Assembly: GCA_040702975.1 (NCBI GenBank)
Contig: CP159990.1
Location: 1,488,001-1,552,000, forward strand
From: Roseburia hominis
GTDB taxonomy: Bacteria; Bacillota; Clostridia; Lachnospirales; Lachnospiraceae
Reading direction: 5' to 3'
DNA length: 64,000 bases
Shown: positions 8,244 to 17,228 of the stretch, one piece after another
Numbering within the stretch: the first letter of the stretch is position 1
How the letters are laid out: every line of letters begins with the position of its first letter
Translations under genes and position numbers: made by a program
Notes under the pieces: generated by a model
The model's database searches: none
What the model was told of the DNA's origin: nothing
Seen by the model: only the letters and a program-made list of their open reading frames with translations

Positions 8244-8343
8244 GTTTTATAAGGAAATTTATTTACAATACCAACGGGAGGCCGCTTCCCAAAAGGCCAA
8301 ATATAACGACACATTATAAATATGTGAGAAGGAGAGGATCAAA

Positions 8344-11300
8344 GTGAAACGGAACATGAAAAGATTTCTTGCGTTTTTTCTGGCATTTGTGATGGCAGCG
8401 ACGCCGGTAACGTCTCTTCAGGCTGAGGATGTCGGAACACAAGAGGACGCACCCGTTGAAGTCGGGAAAACGCAGGAGGATATAGCCTCCGCAGGCGAGG
8501 AAGTTCAGGAAGATGCCCCTGCCAAAGACCAGGTTAACACTGCAGATGAAGATGCAACTGAAGATGTAACTGGAGATACGGCTGAAGATGCAGCTGCAGT
8601 GGAAGAGGAGAATGAACCGAAGGATGAGAATTCTGCCAATGCAGAGCAGAAAGAAGAGGAAATACCTGTGACCGGCAATGAGCAGGCAGAGGCGGATACT
8701 TTAGCTGTAGAAGAGGATACGGAGACTCCGGTGAAGCCGACGGAAGCGATAACCGGCGTGAAGGTGGTAAAAAATGACGGCAGCACATACGGAATGTTTC
8801 CAATCAGTGATGTCATATGTTCAATCAAAGGGAATCAGATTGAGATTGCTTTTCATACGGGTGCTAAGAAGATATTTGACCGGCTGTATCTGGGATACAA
8901 GACGGATGCGGACAAATCAGGATATTTTGCAGGAAACAATACAGGAAGCACCTGTGAATTTACAATCCGGGTGCCGTTATCACAGAAAAACAGTTGGATT
9001 CCGGTTTCGGTAGGAAGATCGGACAAAGGGACCTGGTCAGATAATTATCTCTGGATGAGCATACCGAATGTACTGACGCTTACGCAGCAGCCGCAATCTG
9101 TAAGCTGCAAGGCCGGTGAGATCGTTAATCTGTCCGTATCAGCAGATGGCAGCGGTGTTACGTATCAGTGGCAGTACAGCACGGATGGTACAACATGGAC
9201 CGATTGCACAGCAAAGAGCGCCCGGACAGCATCCTATAGCTTCGCTATGTCATCGGAGCTTTCGGGTCAGTACCGCTGTTTTGTAAAAGATGAGTTGGGA
9301 ACCGAAGTTGTATCTGATGTTGTGGAAGTGAAACTGGAAAAGACCGGCGAGCAGGAAGGCTTCAAAGCAGATGGAAAAATCACGGCAATCTACGCCAGCG
9401 ACGATGAGAAGAAGCCGGGGAAAGATTATACCATGTTTAGGATTGCTTCCTCCCAGGCTGTAGTAAAGGGGGAGGAAATTGAGGTCACGATTTGGGTAGC
9501 ACCGGCGTCAAGCGGAAAGTTCAGCTACGATGCAATTTATATCGGATATAAAGATGATGACCCCAAGGAGCCGATCGTGTTAGGCGAGGTAGATACAGAA
9601 AGGAATCTTCAGAGGTATACGTTTAGAGTCCCGATGAATACATCTGGTGGCGAGGTTCATTTCGTTCCGAGAAGCGCATCTAAGGGAACCTGGAGTGTGA
9701 AGAGTTCCCTTGCCCTTAAGATCCCGGCACTTACGGAGTTCGTAAAGCCATCCGTAATAACCATTGTGACACAGCCGGAAAAAGAAGTGACGGCAGGAAA
9801 AGGGGCCATGGTCTCGCTTTCGGTGGAAGCGTCGGCAGAAGAGGGAAGGACCTTATCCTATCAGTGGCAGTACAGCCCTGACGGTACAACATGGACTAAC
9901 TGCACAGATCAGGGGGCACAGACAGCGTCATATTCCTTTGCGATGGCAGCCGAACTGGCAGGGCAGTACCGCTGTGTAATCACAGATTCGGATGGCACGA
10001 CAGTGATATCTCAGACTGCGACAGTAAGTGAACCGTCTGCTCCGATAGTAACAGGAAATGCAGTTCGTGTTGTTAAGCAGGACGGATCTGATTTTACGAT
10101 GTTTAAGGTCAAGGACTCGAAGGTCGTAAGGGTCGGCGATAATCTTGAGGTGACAATTTCGACGACGAATAAATCTTTTAATAAATTATATCTGGGCTCA
10201 AAGGATGATGCTCTGAAGACGCCGGTGATCTGGGGAACCGCGTTGGAGACGGCCGGCTGGACATTTTCGTTCCGTGTGCCGGCAGACCACGCAGGTAAGG
10301 TGTGTCCGGTGGCGCTTGGAAAAACAGATGAAAGCTGGTATTCAAACATGTATCTCTGGATCTATATTCCGGATGAGGGGATTCAGGATACACCAATAGT
10401 GACAGAGCCGGATCCGAAGCCGGAAGGGAAGATTCCTTCGGACGGAAGTTATAAGGTAGATGTGGAATCCAGTGCATCCATGTTCCGGGTCATAGACTGC
10501 AAATTGACGGTGAAAGACGGGAAAATGAGCGCAGTTCTGACATTAAGCGGGCAGGGCTATGGATATCTCTATATGGGAACAAAAGAAGAGGCAGCAAAAG
10601 CAGATCCGGTGGCATGGATTCCGTATGTGGTGAACAGTGATGGGAAATATACTTATACCATTCCGGTAGAAGCCTTGGACAGAGGGGTTGCGGTGGCAGC
10701 ATATTCCACAAGTAAAGGAATCTGGTACGACAGAACTCTGACGTTCCTCTCCGGGACGCTTAAAAAACTCAGTGATTCTGCAGGCGATGGAAATCCCGGA
10801 ATAACGGAAGACACTGGAAATAATAGTTCGGGATCATCAGCAGTTCTTCCACCAAATGATGGAAAAGCAGACAGTGAATCAAGGTATGAGGCAGATGTTA
10901 GTGGATCAACGAGACATGTCAACAGTTCCACGACATTGGCAGACGGCGTATATGTACCGGATGCATTTACATGGTCAGGAGGGACCGGAAAGGTAAAAAT
11001 CTATTGCAATAAAATCAGTGTCATAAATGGGCAGGCTTATGCCACTCTTGTATTTGACAGTGAGAATTACCAGTATGTAAAGGCAAATGGAAATATTTAT
11101 TATACAACAAAAGGTAACGGTAAAGCCACGGTAGTGATTCCGATTGCGTTAAATAAGAACAACCAGATTTTAGCCATGACGACGAAGATGTCCAATGCTC
11201 ATGAGATTGCGTATACGATTTTTGTATATCTGGCAGGAGCGGGAGGCAGCAAGAGCATGGTGAGTACGACAAACGCGAAGCTTGATGAAGAGGCTCCCGA

Positions 11301-12189
11301 GATTATGGGATTACGGTACGAATCTGAGACTGAGCTTGATTATGCAGAGTATTTCAAGATATATCATTATGATCAGGGAGTTACACTTTTAGAGGTAGAT
11401 ATGGCGAAGGATACGACGGGAGATTCCAAGCAGGCAGAAGCAGAGAATACGGAGCAGACAAACGTGTCTGATAAGACAGCAAAAGCAGCTGAGACGGCAG
11501 AGGATGGAGAAGTATCCGTAAGTCAGGAAGAGATGACAGCAGAACTCTATAAAGGGAATGTTGTGAAGTATCTTCTTGTCCCGGATGGGGTAGAAGTACC
11601 TGTAGGTCTGGAGCAGGATATGCTTGTCGTACAGATGCCGGTAGATAAGGCATATGTGTCTGAGAATGCGATTCTTGAGAAAATGGATGAGCTTGGGCTG
11701 ACTGACTATGTAGCAGCAATCGGATGTGAGATGGCGGACTGCAAGGTCGCGTCCATTTCGCAGAGAATGGAGAAGAAAGACGATGAGGAGAAGGCAGAGG
11801 TTGTCTATGGAGGAACCTGGGAAGATCCGGAATTTAAGGAGCTCGTAAAGCAGGAGACAAACCTGGCAATTCTTCCTTCTGCGATTCTTCCACAGGAGGC
11901 AGACGATACCGATGCGCAGGCAGATGACGAAAAGCTTACGGTGAAAGAGCAGAGAGAGCGTTTTGAGAAGATCACGGAAAAGTTCGCGTTACTTGGCATT
12001 CCGGCAATTGTTGACCGCTCCGAGGATGAGAAGACGGATTTGGCAAAGTATGAGTGGGTGAAGGTGTTCGGTGTACTTTTTGGCTGCGAGGAGGAGATGG
12101 CTGCATTTTTTGAGACAAAAATAGCGGAGGCCGGAGCTGATGCGGATAGCCAGGTAAGAACTCAGTCAGCAGATCAGACATCGAAATAG
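8344..12189 (+). CDS. Large secreted repeat protein of the cobalamin operon (NEAT-like and Ig-like repeats plus half BtuF-like domain)
   Basis: A 1281-residue exported protein. Signal peptide: residues 1 to about 26 (LAFFLAFVMAATPVTSLQA). An acidic linker runs to about 135. Five related beta-rich modules of 100-120 residues follow (about 136-245, 342-468, 570-680, 697-808, 855-975), with two Ig-like domains (VTYQWQYS...GQYRCFV/VI) between the first three. The modules share a [D/N]GS.Y..F/M start, a [L/I]Y[L/M]G[Y/S/T]K core and an [F/Y]...VP strand, and recall NEAT domains. Residues about 985-1281 resemble the N-terminal lobe of the next protein's binding domain. No LPXTG or membrane anchor is seen. 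GTG start 6 nt after AGGAGAGG. Riboswitch control implies a corrinoid-capture role, which is inferred. Confidence 0.8.
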   Translation: MKRNMKRFLAFFLAFVMAATPVTSLQAEDVGTQEDAPVEVGKTQEDIASAGEEVQEDAPAKDQVNTADEDATEDVTGDTAEDAAAVEEENEPKDENSANAEQKEEEIPVTGNEQAEADTLAVEEDTETPVKPTEAITGVKVVKNDGSTYGMFPISDVICSIKGNQIEIAFHTGAKKIFDRLYLGYKTDADKSGYFAGNNTGSTCEFTIRVPLSQKNSWIPVSVGRSDKGTWSDNYLWMSIPNVLTLTQQPQSVSCKAGEIVNLSVSADGSGVTYQWQYSTDGTTWTDCTAKSARTASYSFAMSSELSGQYRCFVKDELGTEVVSDVVEVKLEKTGEQEGFKADGKITAIYASDDEKKPGKDYTMFRIASSQAVVKGEEIEVTIWVAPASSGKFSYDAIYIGYKDDDPKEPIVLGEVDTERNLQRYTFRVPMNTSGGEVHFVPRSASKGTWSVKSSLALKIPALTEFVKPSVITIVTQPEKEVTAGKGAMVSLSVEASAEEGRTLSYQWQYSPDGTTWTNCTDQGAQTASYSFAMAAELAGQYRCVITDSDGTTVISQTATVSEPSAPIVTGNAVRVVKQDGSDFTMFKVKDSKVVRVGDNLEVTISTTNKSFNKLYLGSKDDALKTPVIWGTALETAGWTFSFRVPADHAGKVCPVALGKTDESWYSNMYLWIYIPDEGIQDTPIVTEPDPKPEGKIPSDGSYKVDVESSASMFRVIDCKLTVKDGKMSAVLTLSGQGYGYLYMGTKEEAAKADPVAWIPYVVNSDGKYTYTIPVEALDRGVAVAAYSTSKGIWYDRTLTFLSGTLKKLSDSAGDGNPGITEDTGNNSSGSSAVLPPNDGKADSESRYEADVSGSTRHVNSSTTLADGVYVPDAFTWSGGTGKVKIYCNKISVINGQAYATLVFDSENYQYVKANGNIYYTTKGNGKATVVIPIALNKNNQILAMTTKMSNAHEIAYTIFVYLAGAGGSKSMVSTTNAKLDEEAPEIMGLRYESETELDYAEYFKIYHYDQGVTLLEVDMAKDTTGDSKQAEAENTEQTNVSDKTAKAAETAEDGEVSVSQEEMTAELYKGNVVKYLLVPDGVEVPVGLEQDMLVVQMPVDKAYVSENAILEKMDELGLTDYVAAIGCEMADCKVASISQRMEKKDDEEKAEVVYGGTWEDPEFKELVKQETNLAILPSAILPQEADDTDAQADDEKLTVKEQRERFEKITEKFALLGIPAIVDRSEDEKTDLAKYEWVKVFGVLFGCEEEMAAFFETKIAEAGADADSQVRTQSADQTSK

Positions 12190-12202
12190 GAGAAAATAAA
12201 CG

Positions 12203-13411
12203 ATGAGAAAGAAACGGTATAGAGTGATTGCGCTGCTTTTGGCGGCAGTTCTCCTTCTGGGAGGCTGCGGTCAAAAGCAGAAAGAGAGTCAGCCGGGAAA
12301 TGCAGACACAAAACAGGAGAGTAATGATAAGGGCAATGATAAGGGCGGTCAGTCTTTTGAGGCGCCTGAGATAGCAGGGCTTACCTGCGAGTCTGTGATG
12401 GACCGGGAGTATGCAACGGAATTTGATGTGTATTATTATAATGATGGCTATAAGTTGATCAATATACATGAGGGCCGTGAGTATCTGCTTGTCCCCGAAG
12501 GGAAGGATGTGCCGGAAGGTCTGGATGAAGAGATTGTGGTGCTTGAACAGCCACTGGATCATATCTATATGGCGGCGACAGCAGTCATGTCACTGCTTGA
12601 CGCTTTGGATGCCGTTGATACGGTGAAGTATTCCGGCACAGATGCATCCGGGTGGTATATAGAGTCTGCGAAGCGTGCAATGGAAGAGGACAAAATTGCT
12701 TATGCAGGCAAATACAGCGAGCCGGACTATGAGATGCTGGTGGACGGAGGATGTGACCTCGCTGTGGAGTCTACTATGATTCTCCATACGCCCAAAGTGC
12801 AGGAAATGATTGAGGAAATGGATATTCCGGTGTTTGTAGATTATTCCAGTTATGAGTCGCATCCTCTGGGAAGGACGGAGTGGATCAAGGTATATGGCGT
12901 GATGTTGGATAAGGAGGAAGAGGCAGATTCCTTTTTTAAGGAACAGGCTAAGGTGATTGACAGGCTGAAGGATTTTGAAAATACAGAAAAGACGGTAGCT
13001 TATTTCTATATCAATACGGATGGGACAGTCGTAGTAAGAAAATCGGAAGATTATATTCCATCAATGATTGAGATTGCCGGCGGAAGATATGTGTTCCGGG
13101 ACCTGAAGAATTCTGACAGCAATGCGCCGTCCGTGAAGCTTACGATGGAAGAATTCTATGCGGCAGCAGTGGATGCGGATTACCTGATTTACAATGGGAC
13201 GATTGATAACCAGGTGAGTAGTTTAAGTGATCTTATAGCAAAGAGCAATCTTTTTTCAGAGTTTAAAGCTGTGAAGAATGGAAACGTATGGTACACCGGT
13301 AAGGATCTATATCAGGCTACGGATACGGTAGGAGAGCTGATTCAGGATATTCATCTGATGCTGACAGAGAATGATACGGATGAGATGACGTTTTTGGAGA
13401 GATTGAAGTAA
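12203..13411 (+). CDS. Corrinoid ABC transporter substrate-binding lipoprotein (BtuF-like)
   Basis: A 402-residue class III (helical backbone) binding lipoprotein. The lipobox LLLGGC puts the lipidated Cys at residue 22, followed by a charged linker to about 52. The N-lobe contains a VDTVKYSGTDASGWY segment and GKYSEPDYEMLVDGGCDLAVEST; the connecting helix includes RTEWIKVYGVMLDKE; the C-lobe ends in GELIQDIHLMLTE. These are typical of BtuF/FecB-type proteins that hand cobalamin, siderophores or haem to FecCD permeases. The cobalamin riboswitch upstream makes a corrinoid the likely ligand. It lies 13 nt after the repeat protein, with which it shares an N-lobe-like segment. Confidence 0.88.
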   Translation: MRKKRYRVIALLLAAVLLLGGCGQKQKESQPGNADTKQESNDKGNDKGGQSFEAPEIAGLTCESVMDREYATEFDVYYYNDGYKLINIHEGREYLLVPEGKDVPEGLDEEIVVLEQPLDHIYMAATAVMSLLDALDAVDTVKYSGTDASGWYIESAKRAMEEDKIAYAGKYSEPDYEMLVDGGCDLAVESTMILHTPKVQEMIEEMDIPVFVDYSSYESHPLGRTEWIKVYGVMLDKEEEADSFFKEQAKVIDRLKDFENTEKTVAYFYINTDGTVVVRKSEDYIPSMIEIAGGRYVFRDLKNSDSNAPSVKLTMEEFYAAAVDADYLIYNGTIDNQVSSLSDLIAKSNLFSEFKAVKNGNVWYTGKDLYQATDTVGELIQDIHLMLTENDTDEMTFLERLK

Positions 13412-13428
13412 GAAGCTGGTGAGGAAAT

Positions 13429-14493
13429 ATGTGGAATAAGGTAGTATCAGGTGAAGAGGGCCGAAGCTTTCATATTGAGAATTTCAGGAGGCGTTCCAGA
13501 TATGCGATTGTATTTGTATTTATGATTGCAGCATTTTTGGCGATTACTGTTTTAAGCATTAATACGGGTAATGTACATATTTCTGTGCCGAAAATCATAA
13601 GGATCCTATTTATGAGAGACGGGGAAGCAGTAGAATACAGTATCATCTGGAAGATACGTCTGCCCCGGATTCTTATGGCAGCGATACTGGGCGGGGCGTT
13701 GTCCCTGTCCGGTTTCTTACTACAGACATTTTTTGCTAACCCGATTGCCGGACCGTTTGTGCTGGGTATATCCTCCGGCGCAAAGATGGTCGTTGCGCTT
13801 GCGATGATCCTGTTTTTGAAGTATGTGGGACATTTTTCCTCTTATACTCTTGTGGGGGCGGCGTTCACAGGTGCGCTGATATCTACAGGGTTCATTCTGC
13901 TGATGTCCAGGAAGATTCATCATATGGCTGCCCTTCTTGTGGGCGGAATCATGATAGGCTATATTTGCTCAGCGATCACGGACTTTGTGGTGACATTTGC
14001 AGATGATTCTGATATCGTGAATCTTCACGGATGGTCTCAGGGAAGTTTTTCCGGAATGAGCTGGAGCAATGTCCGCGTGGCTGTGGTTGTTGTCGGGATA
14101 GCAGGCATGTGCACATTTTTGCTGTCAAAACCGATTGGCGCCTATCAGCTGGGCGAGGCGTATGCACAGAGCATGGGGGTGAATATTAAGGTTTTCCGGG
14201 TTCTGATCATTCTGTTATCCAGTATCCTTTCAGCGTGCGTGACCGCGTTTGCGGGACCGATTTCATTTGTCGGAATTGCAGTGCCATTCCTGACAAGAAA
14301 GGCTTTCGGCACTTCGAAACCAATCGTGGTGATTCCGGGGACTTTTTTCGCAGGTGCAGTGTTCTGCATGGTCTGTGATCTGATCGCGCGTATGGTGATG
14401 GCACCGGTAGAACTGAATATCAGTACGGTAACTTCCATGCTGGGGGCACCGGTGGTTATTTATATGATGGTGAAGCGTGAGAAAGGAAGGTAG
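13429..14493 (+). CDS. Corrinoid ABC transporter permease (BtuC/FecCD family)
   Basis: A 354-residue integral membrane protein with about ten hydrophobic segments. Family landmarks: IRLPRILMAAILGGALSLSG near residue 70, then QTFFANPIAGPFVLGISSGA, and FAGPISFVGIAVPFLTRKAFG in the C-terminal third, the usual coupling region to the ATPase. It would form the homodimeric channel of a type II importer with the neighbouring ATPase. Spacing to the binding protein is 17 nt and to the ATPase 6 nt, so one operon is likely. The ligand comes from the riboswitch context only. Confidence 0.92.
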   Translation: MWNKVVSGEEGRSFHIENFRRRSRYAIVFVFMIAAFLAITVLSINTGNVHISVPKIIRILFMRDGEAVEYSIIWKIRLPRILMAAILGGALSLSGFLLQTFFANPIAGPFVLGISSGAKMVVALAMILFLKYVGHFSSYTLVGAAFTGALISTGFILLMSRKIHHMAALLVGGIMIGYICSAITDFVVTFADDSDIVNLHGWSQGSFSGMSWSNVRVAVVVVGIAGMCTFLLSKPIGAYQLGEAYAQSMGVNIKVFRVLIILLSSILSACVTAFAGPISFVGIAVPFLTRKAFGTSKPIVVIPGTFFAGAVFCMVCDLIARMVMAPVELNISTVTSMLGAPVVIYMMVKREKGR

Positions 14494-14499
14494 GAAGCG

Positions 14500-15606
14500 A
14501 TGGCAGATTATCATTTTCAAATGGAAAATATGGCCGTTGGCTATCACGGGCGAACGCTGATCCATCATATTAATATAGGGATTAACAAGGGAGAAATCGT
14601 GACACTAATAGGGCCCAACGGCTCAGGTAAATCTACGATTCTGAAAAGTATCACAAGGCAGCTGAAGCTGATAGGTGGAAATGTGTTTTTTGATGATACG
14701 TCTCTTATGAAATTATCCTATAAAGAGCTGTCATCACAGATGGCAGTGGTCCTGACAGAACGGATCAGGACAGAACTTATGACTTGTCATGATATCGTGG
14801 CGACAGGGAGGTATCCTTATACCGGTCGGCTCGGAATCCTCTCCAGAGAGGATGAGGAGAAGGTGGATGCGGCGATGGAGGCAGTCCATGCAGGAGGTCT
14901 TGGGAACCGCGATTTTAATGAAATCAGTGATGGACAGAGGCAGAGAATCCTTCTTGCCAGAGCAATCTGTCAGGAGCCGGATATCATGGTACTCGATGAG
15001 CCGACCTCTTTTCTGGATGTCCGGTATAAGCTGGAGCTGCTCTCGATTCTTGGCAGGATGGCCAAAAAGGAGAAAATTACCGTGATCATGTCTCTGCATG
15101 AGATTGATCTTGCGCAGAAGATCTCGGATAAGATTATTTGTGTAAAGGGGGAGACCATATCCCATTACGGTGCGCCGGATGAGGTATTTCGGGAGGAAAT
15201 CATCCGGGAGCTGTATGAGATTGATAATGGCTTTTTCGACCCCTGTTTTGGAAGTGTCGAGCTGCCGGGGCCGGAAGGCGAGCCTAAGACTCTGGTGTTG
15301 TCGGCCTGCGGAACAGGGATTCCGGTATATCGGAAGCTTCAGAAGGAAAATACACCTTTTATTGCCGGTATCCTGTATGAAAATGATGTGGATTATCAGC
15401 TTGCAAGACTGCTTGCTGCGAAAGTGATTACAGAGAAGCCATTCTGTGAGATCGGTGACGAGGCTTACCGGGCGGCGATCAAGGCTGTTCGGGAATGTGA
15501 CAGCGTGATCAACGCCGGTGTGGAGATTGGAATGTGCAATAGGAGGATAGAGGGGATTCTGGGGGAGGCCGAGAGGCTGGGAAAACTGGTAAAGTGTTCA
15601 GGATAA
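14500..15606 (+). CDS. Corrinoid ABC transporter ATP-binding protein with C-terminal extension
   Basis: A 368-residue ATPase. Walker A is LIGPNGSGKST; the signature is unusual, ISDGQRQR in place of LSGGQ; Walker B is IMVLDEPTSFLD; the H-loop is MSLHEID. It energises the BtuC-like permease. The family usually ends near 255 residues, but here about 105 extra residues follow (from TLVLSACGTGIPVY to RLGKLVKCSG), with a Cys-containing N-terminal strand and alternating helices suggestive of a small alpha/beta domain. Its function is unknown; a nucleotide-, corrinoid- or partner-binding regulatory role is possible. Last gene of the riboswitch operon. Confidence 0.9.
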   Translation: MADYHFQMENMAVGYHGRTLIHHINIGINKGEIVTLIGPNGSGKSTILKSITRQLKLIGGNVFFDDTSLMKLSYKELSSQMAVVLTERIRTELMTCHDIVATGRYPYTGRLGILSREDEEKVDAAMEAVHAGGLGNRDFNEISDGQRQRILLARAICQEPDIMVLDEPTSFLDVRYKLELLSILGRMAKKEKITVIMSLHEIDLAQKISDKIICVKGETISHYGAPDEVFREEIIRELYEIDNGFFDPCFGSVELPGPEGEPKTLVLSACGTGIPVYRKLQKENTPFIAGILYENDVDYQLARLLAAKVITEKPFCEIGDEAYRAAIKAVRECDSVINAGVEIGMCNRRIEGILGEAERLGKLVKCSG

Positions 15607-15676
15607 GACGCCTTTTAAAAGTGAATCTTGTAAAACAGTAAGGAAAAAATGAATAAGGAAGAAATTATTTTACGGA

Positions 15677-15706
15677 TTGCAATATTCGGTACTATGGTAT
15701 TATACT
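15677..15706 (+). promoter_or_regulatory. Promoter of the ybaK-like gene
   Basis: TTGCAA (15677-15682), an 18-nt spacer and TATACT (15701-15706), followed by AGGAGG just before the ATG at 15736. Confidence 0.6.
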
Positions 15707-15735
15707 TATGGAAGTATGACAGGAGGATTTAGAAT

Positions 15736-16206
15736 ATGGCTATCGAAAGAGTAAGAGAATATTTTAGGCAATATGGTATGGAAGACCGTGTCCGTGAATT
15801 TGAAGTATCAAGTGCGACCGTCGAGCTTGCAGCTGCAGCTTTGGGGTGTGAACCCTGCCGCATCGCAAAGACGCTGTCGTTCAAGGTAAATGAGGCACCG
15901 ATTCTGATCGTGGCTGCCGGTGATGCGAAAATCGATAATCCCAAATATAAGGCAAAGTTCAAAGCCAAGGCGAAGATGCTGACCCCGGAGGAGGTAGAGG
16001 CGCTGGTGGGACATGCGGTCGGCGGCGTATGCCCGTTTGCAGTGAATGAAAATGTAACAATCTATCTTGATGAATCTCTGAAGCGGTTCGACACGGTATT
16101 TCCGGCCTGCGGCAGCAGCAATAGTGCGATTGAGCTTACCATGGAAGAGTTGGAGAAGTATTCTTCCTTTACAGAGTGGGTCGATGTGTGTAAAGGGTGG
16201 CAGTAG
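15736..16206 (+). CDS. YbaK/EbsC-family aminoacyl-tRNA deacylase
   Basis: A 156-residue trans-editing protein of the INS superfamily. The core runs from SSATVELAAAALGCEPCRIAKTL (the conserved Lys of the active site is in AKTL) through LIVAAGDAKID to VGGVCPFAV with the G-x-x-x-P loop and the terminal FPACGSSNSAIELT. Family members hydrolyse mischarged tRNAs (YbaK: Cys-tRNAPro; ProX: Ala-tRNAPro); which one this edits is not visible. Single gene with its own promoter and a good ribosome site. Confidence 0.92.
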   Translation: MAIERVREYFRQYGMEDRVREFEVSSATVELAAAALGCEPCRIAKTLSFKVNEAPILIVAAGDAKIDNPKYKAKFKAKAKMLTPEEVEALVGHAVGGVCPFAVNENVTIYLDESLKRFDTVFPACGSSNSAIELTMEELEKYSSFTEWVDVCKGWQ

Positions 16207-16513
16207 AACTCCGACCTTTGCGTTATAGGCGGTACTTATCTCCCCATTTACGTATCTGGTCTAAAAGTAGAACTGAGCGTTATGAATATGATTGTGCCTA
16301 TATATTTCTGCATTTCATTGAATCGTACAGTTTCGAATTCCAGTAGTGTGTATAGGATAAACATTTAACGCTTTCCTTTGAGATAGTATCTATCTTTAAT
16401 GTGCGTACTTGTTATAAGTATAGATGCTTGTTATAATTATAATAATTAAATGAGGCGAAGTCATTTATAATGACGAGATGCCATTAATATGAATTAGTGA
16501 AGGAGAGGAAACG
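16207..16513 (+). promoter_or_regulatory. 307-nt gap: promoter of the flavin reductase gene and a possible operator
   Basis: TTGTTA (16409-16414), 17 nt and TATAAT (16432-16437) form a good promoter. Just upstream AGATAG-TAT-CTATCT (16381-16395) is a 6-bp inverted repeat that could be an operator. No ORF with a ribosome site was found. Confidence 0.6.
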
Positions 16514-17086
16514 ATGAAAAAAGATTTAGGATTAGTACAGGCGGTATATCCAATGCCGGTTCTTATGGTTGCAGCATATGATGCCAATGAGAAGGTCAAT
16601 GTAATGAATGTTGCATGGGGGCAGATTTGCGATACGGATAAAGTGATTCTCTTTATTGGCGAGGGAAAGAAAACCTGGCTGAATATCAAAGAGAGCAAAG
16701 CATTTACGGTTGCTCTTGCAGATGAAGCACATGTAGAGGTTGCTGATTTCTTTGGAATAGCTTCTGGCAACAAGATGGAAGACAAGTTTGAGAGAACGGG
16801 ATATCATGCAGTAAAGAGCGATAAAGTTCATGCCCCCATCATTGAAGAATTCCCGGTAGTAATGGAATGTGAGTTGCTTGAGTTTGTTGATACAGAATAT
16901 GTTTCGGGTATTGTTGGAAAGATTGTTAATGTAAAAGCAGAAGAAAATGTGCTTAGTGATAACGGAAAGGTTGATCCAATGAAGCTGCAGGCACTGATGT
17001 TTGACCAGTTCCAGCATGGCTATTATGCTACTGGAAAGAAAGTTGCACAGGCATGGAATGCCGGGGCTGAACTTATGAAGAAATAA
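16514..17086 (+). CDS. Flavin reductase-like domain protein (flavoredoxin type)
   Basis: A 190-residue FMN-binding split-barrel protein. The N-terminal QAVYPMPVLMVAAYDANEKVNVMNVAW resembles the flavin reductase-like/flavoredoxin family, in which this segment helps bind FMN; AFTVALADEAHVEVADFFGIASGN and FPVVMECELLEFVDTEYVSGIVG complete the barrel. Members use NAD(P)H or ferredoxin-type electrons to reduce flavins or metals in anaerobes. GGAGAGG precedes the ATG. It has its own promoter and the next gene begins about 140 nt later. Confidence 0.88.
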   Translation: MKKDLGLVQAVYPMPVLMVAAYDANEKVNVMNVAWGQICDTDKVILFIGEGKKTWLNIKESKAFTVALADEAHVEVADFFGIASGNKMEDKFERTGYHAVKSDKVHAPIIEEFPVVMECELLEFVDTEYVSGIVGKIVNVKAEENVLSDNGKVDPMKLQALMFDQFQHGYYATGKKVAQAWNAGAELMKK

Positions 17087-17128
17087 AGTATATTTTGAAG
17101 AATGAATGGATTACGAGCAAGGTTTTGA

Positions 17129-17209
17129 TTGATTATTTTATGAGAAACGCGTATAATGAGAAAGGTAAATGTGTATGTCCGCAGCAACTATGACCGCTGC
17201 GGACATTTT
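17129..17209 (+). promoter_or_regulatory. Uracil permease promoter and leader hairpin (possible attenuator)
   Basis: TTGATT (17129-17134), 17 nt and TATAAT (17152-17157) set the start near 17164. Almost at once ATGTCCGCAGC (17175-17185) pairs perfectly with GCTGCGGACAT (17196-17206) and is followed by TTTT, a short terminator-like structure before the ribosome site. It could attenuate expression or simply stabilise the 5' end. Confidence 0.6.
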
Positions 17210-17228
17210 ACGAAAAGAGGAGGACACT

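Noticed and set aside
10011..10931. Several Ser/Pro-rich antisense ORFs within the large surface protein gene
   Set aside because: Composition is typical of reverse-strand shadows of a repeat gene; no start signals.
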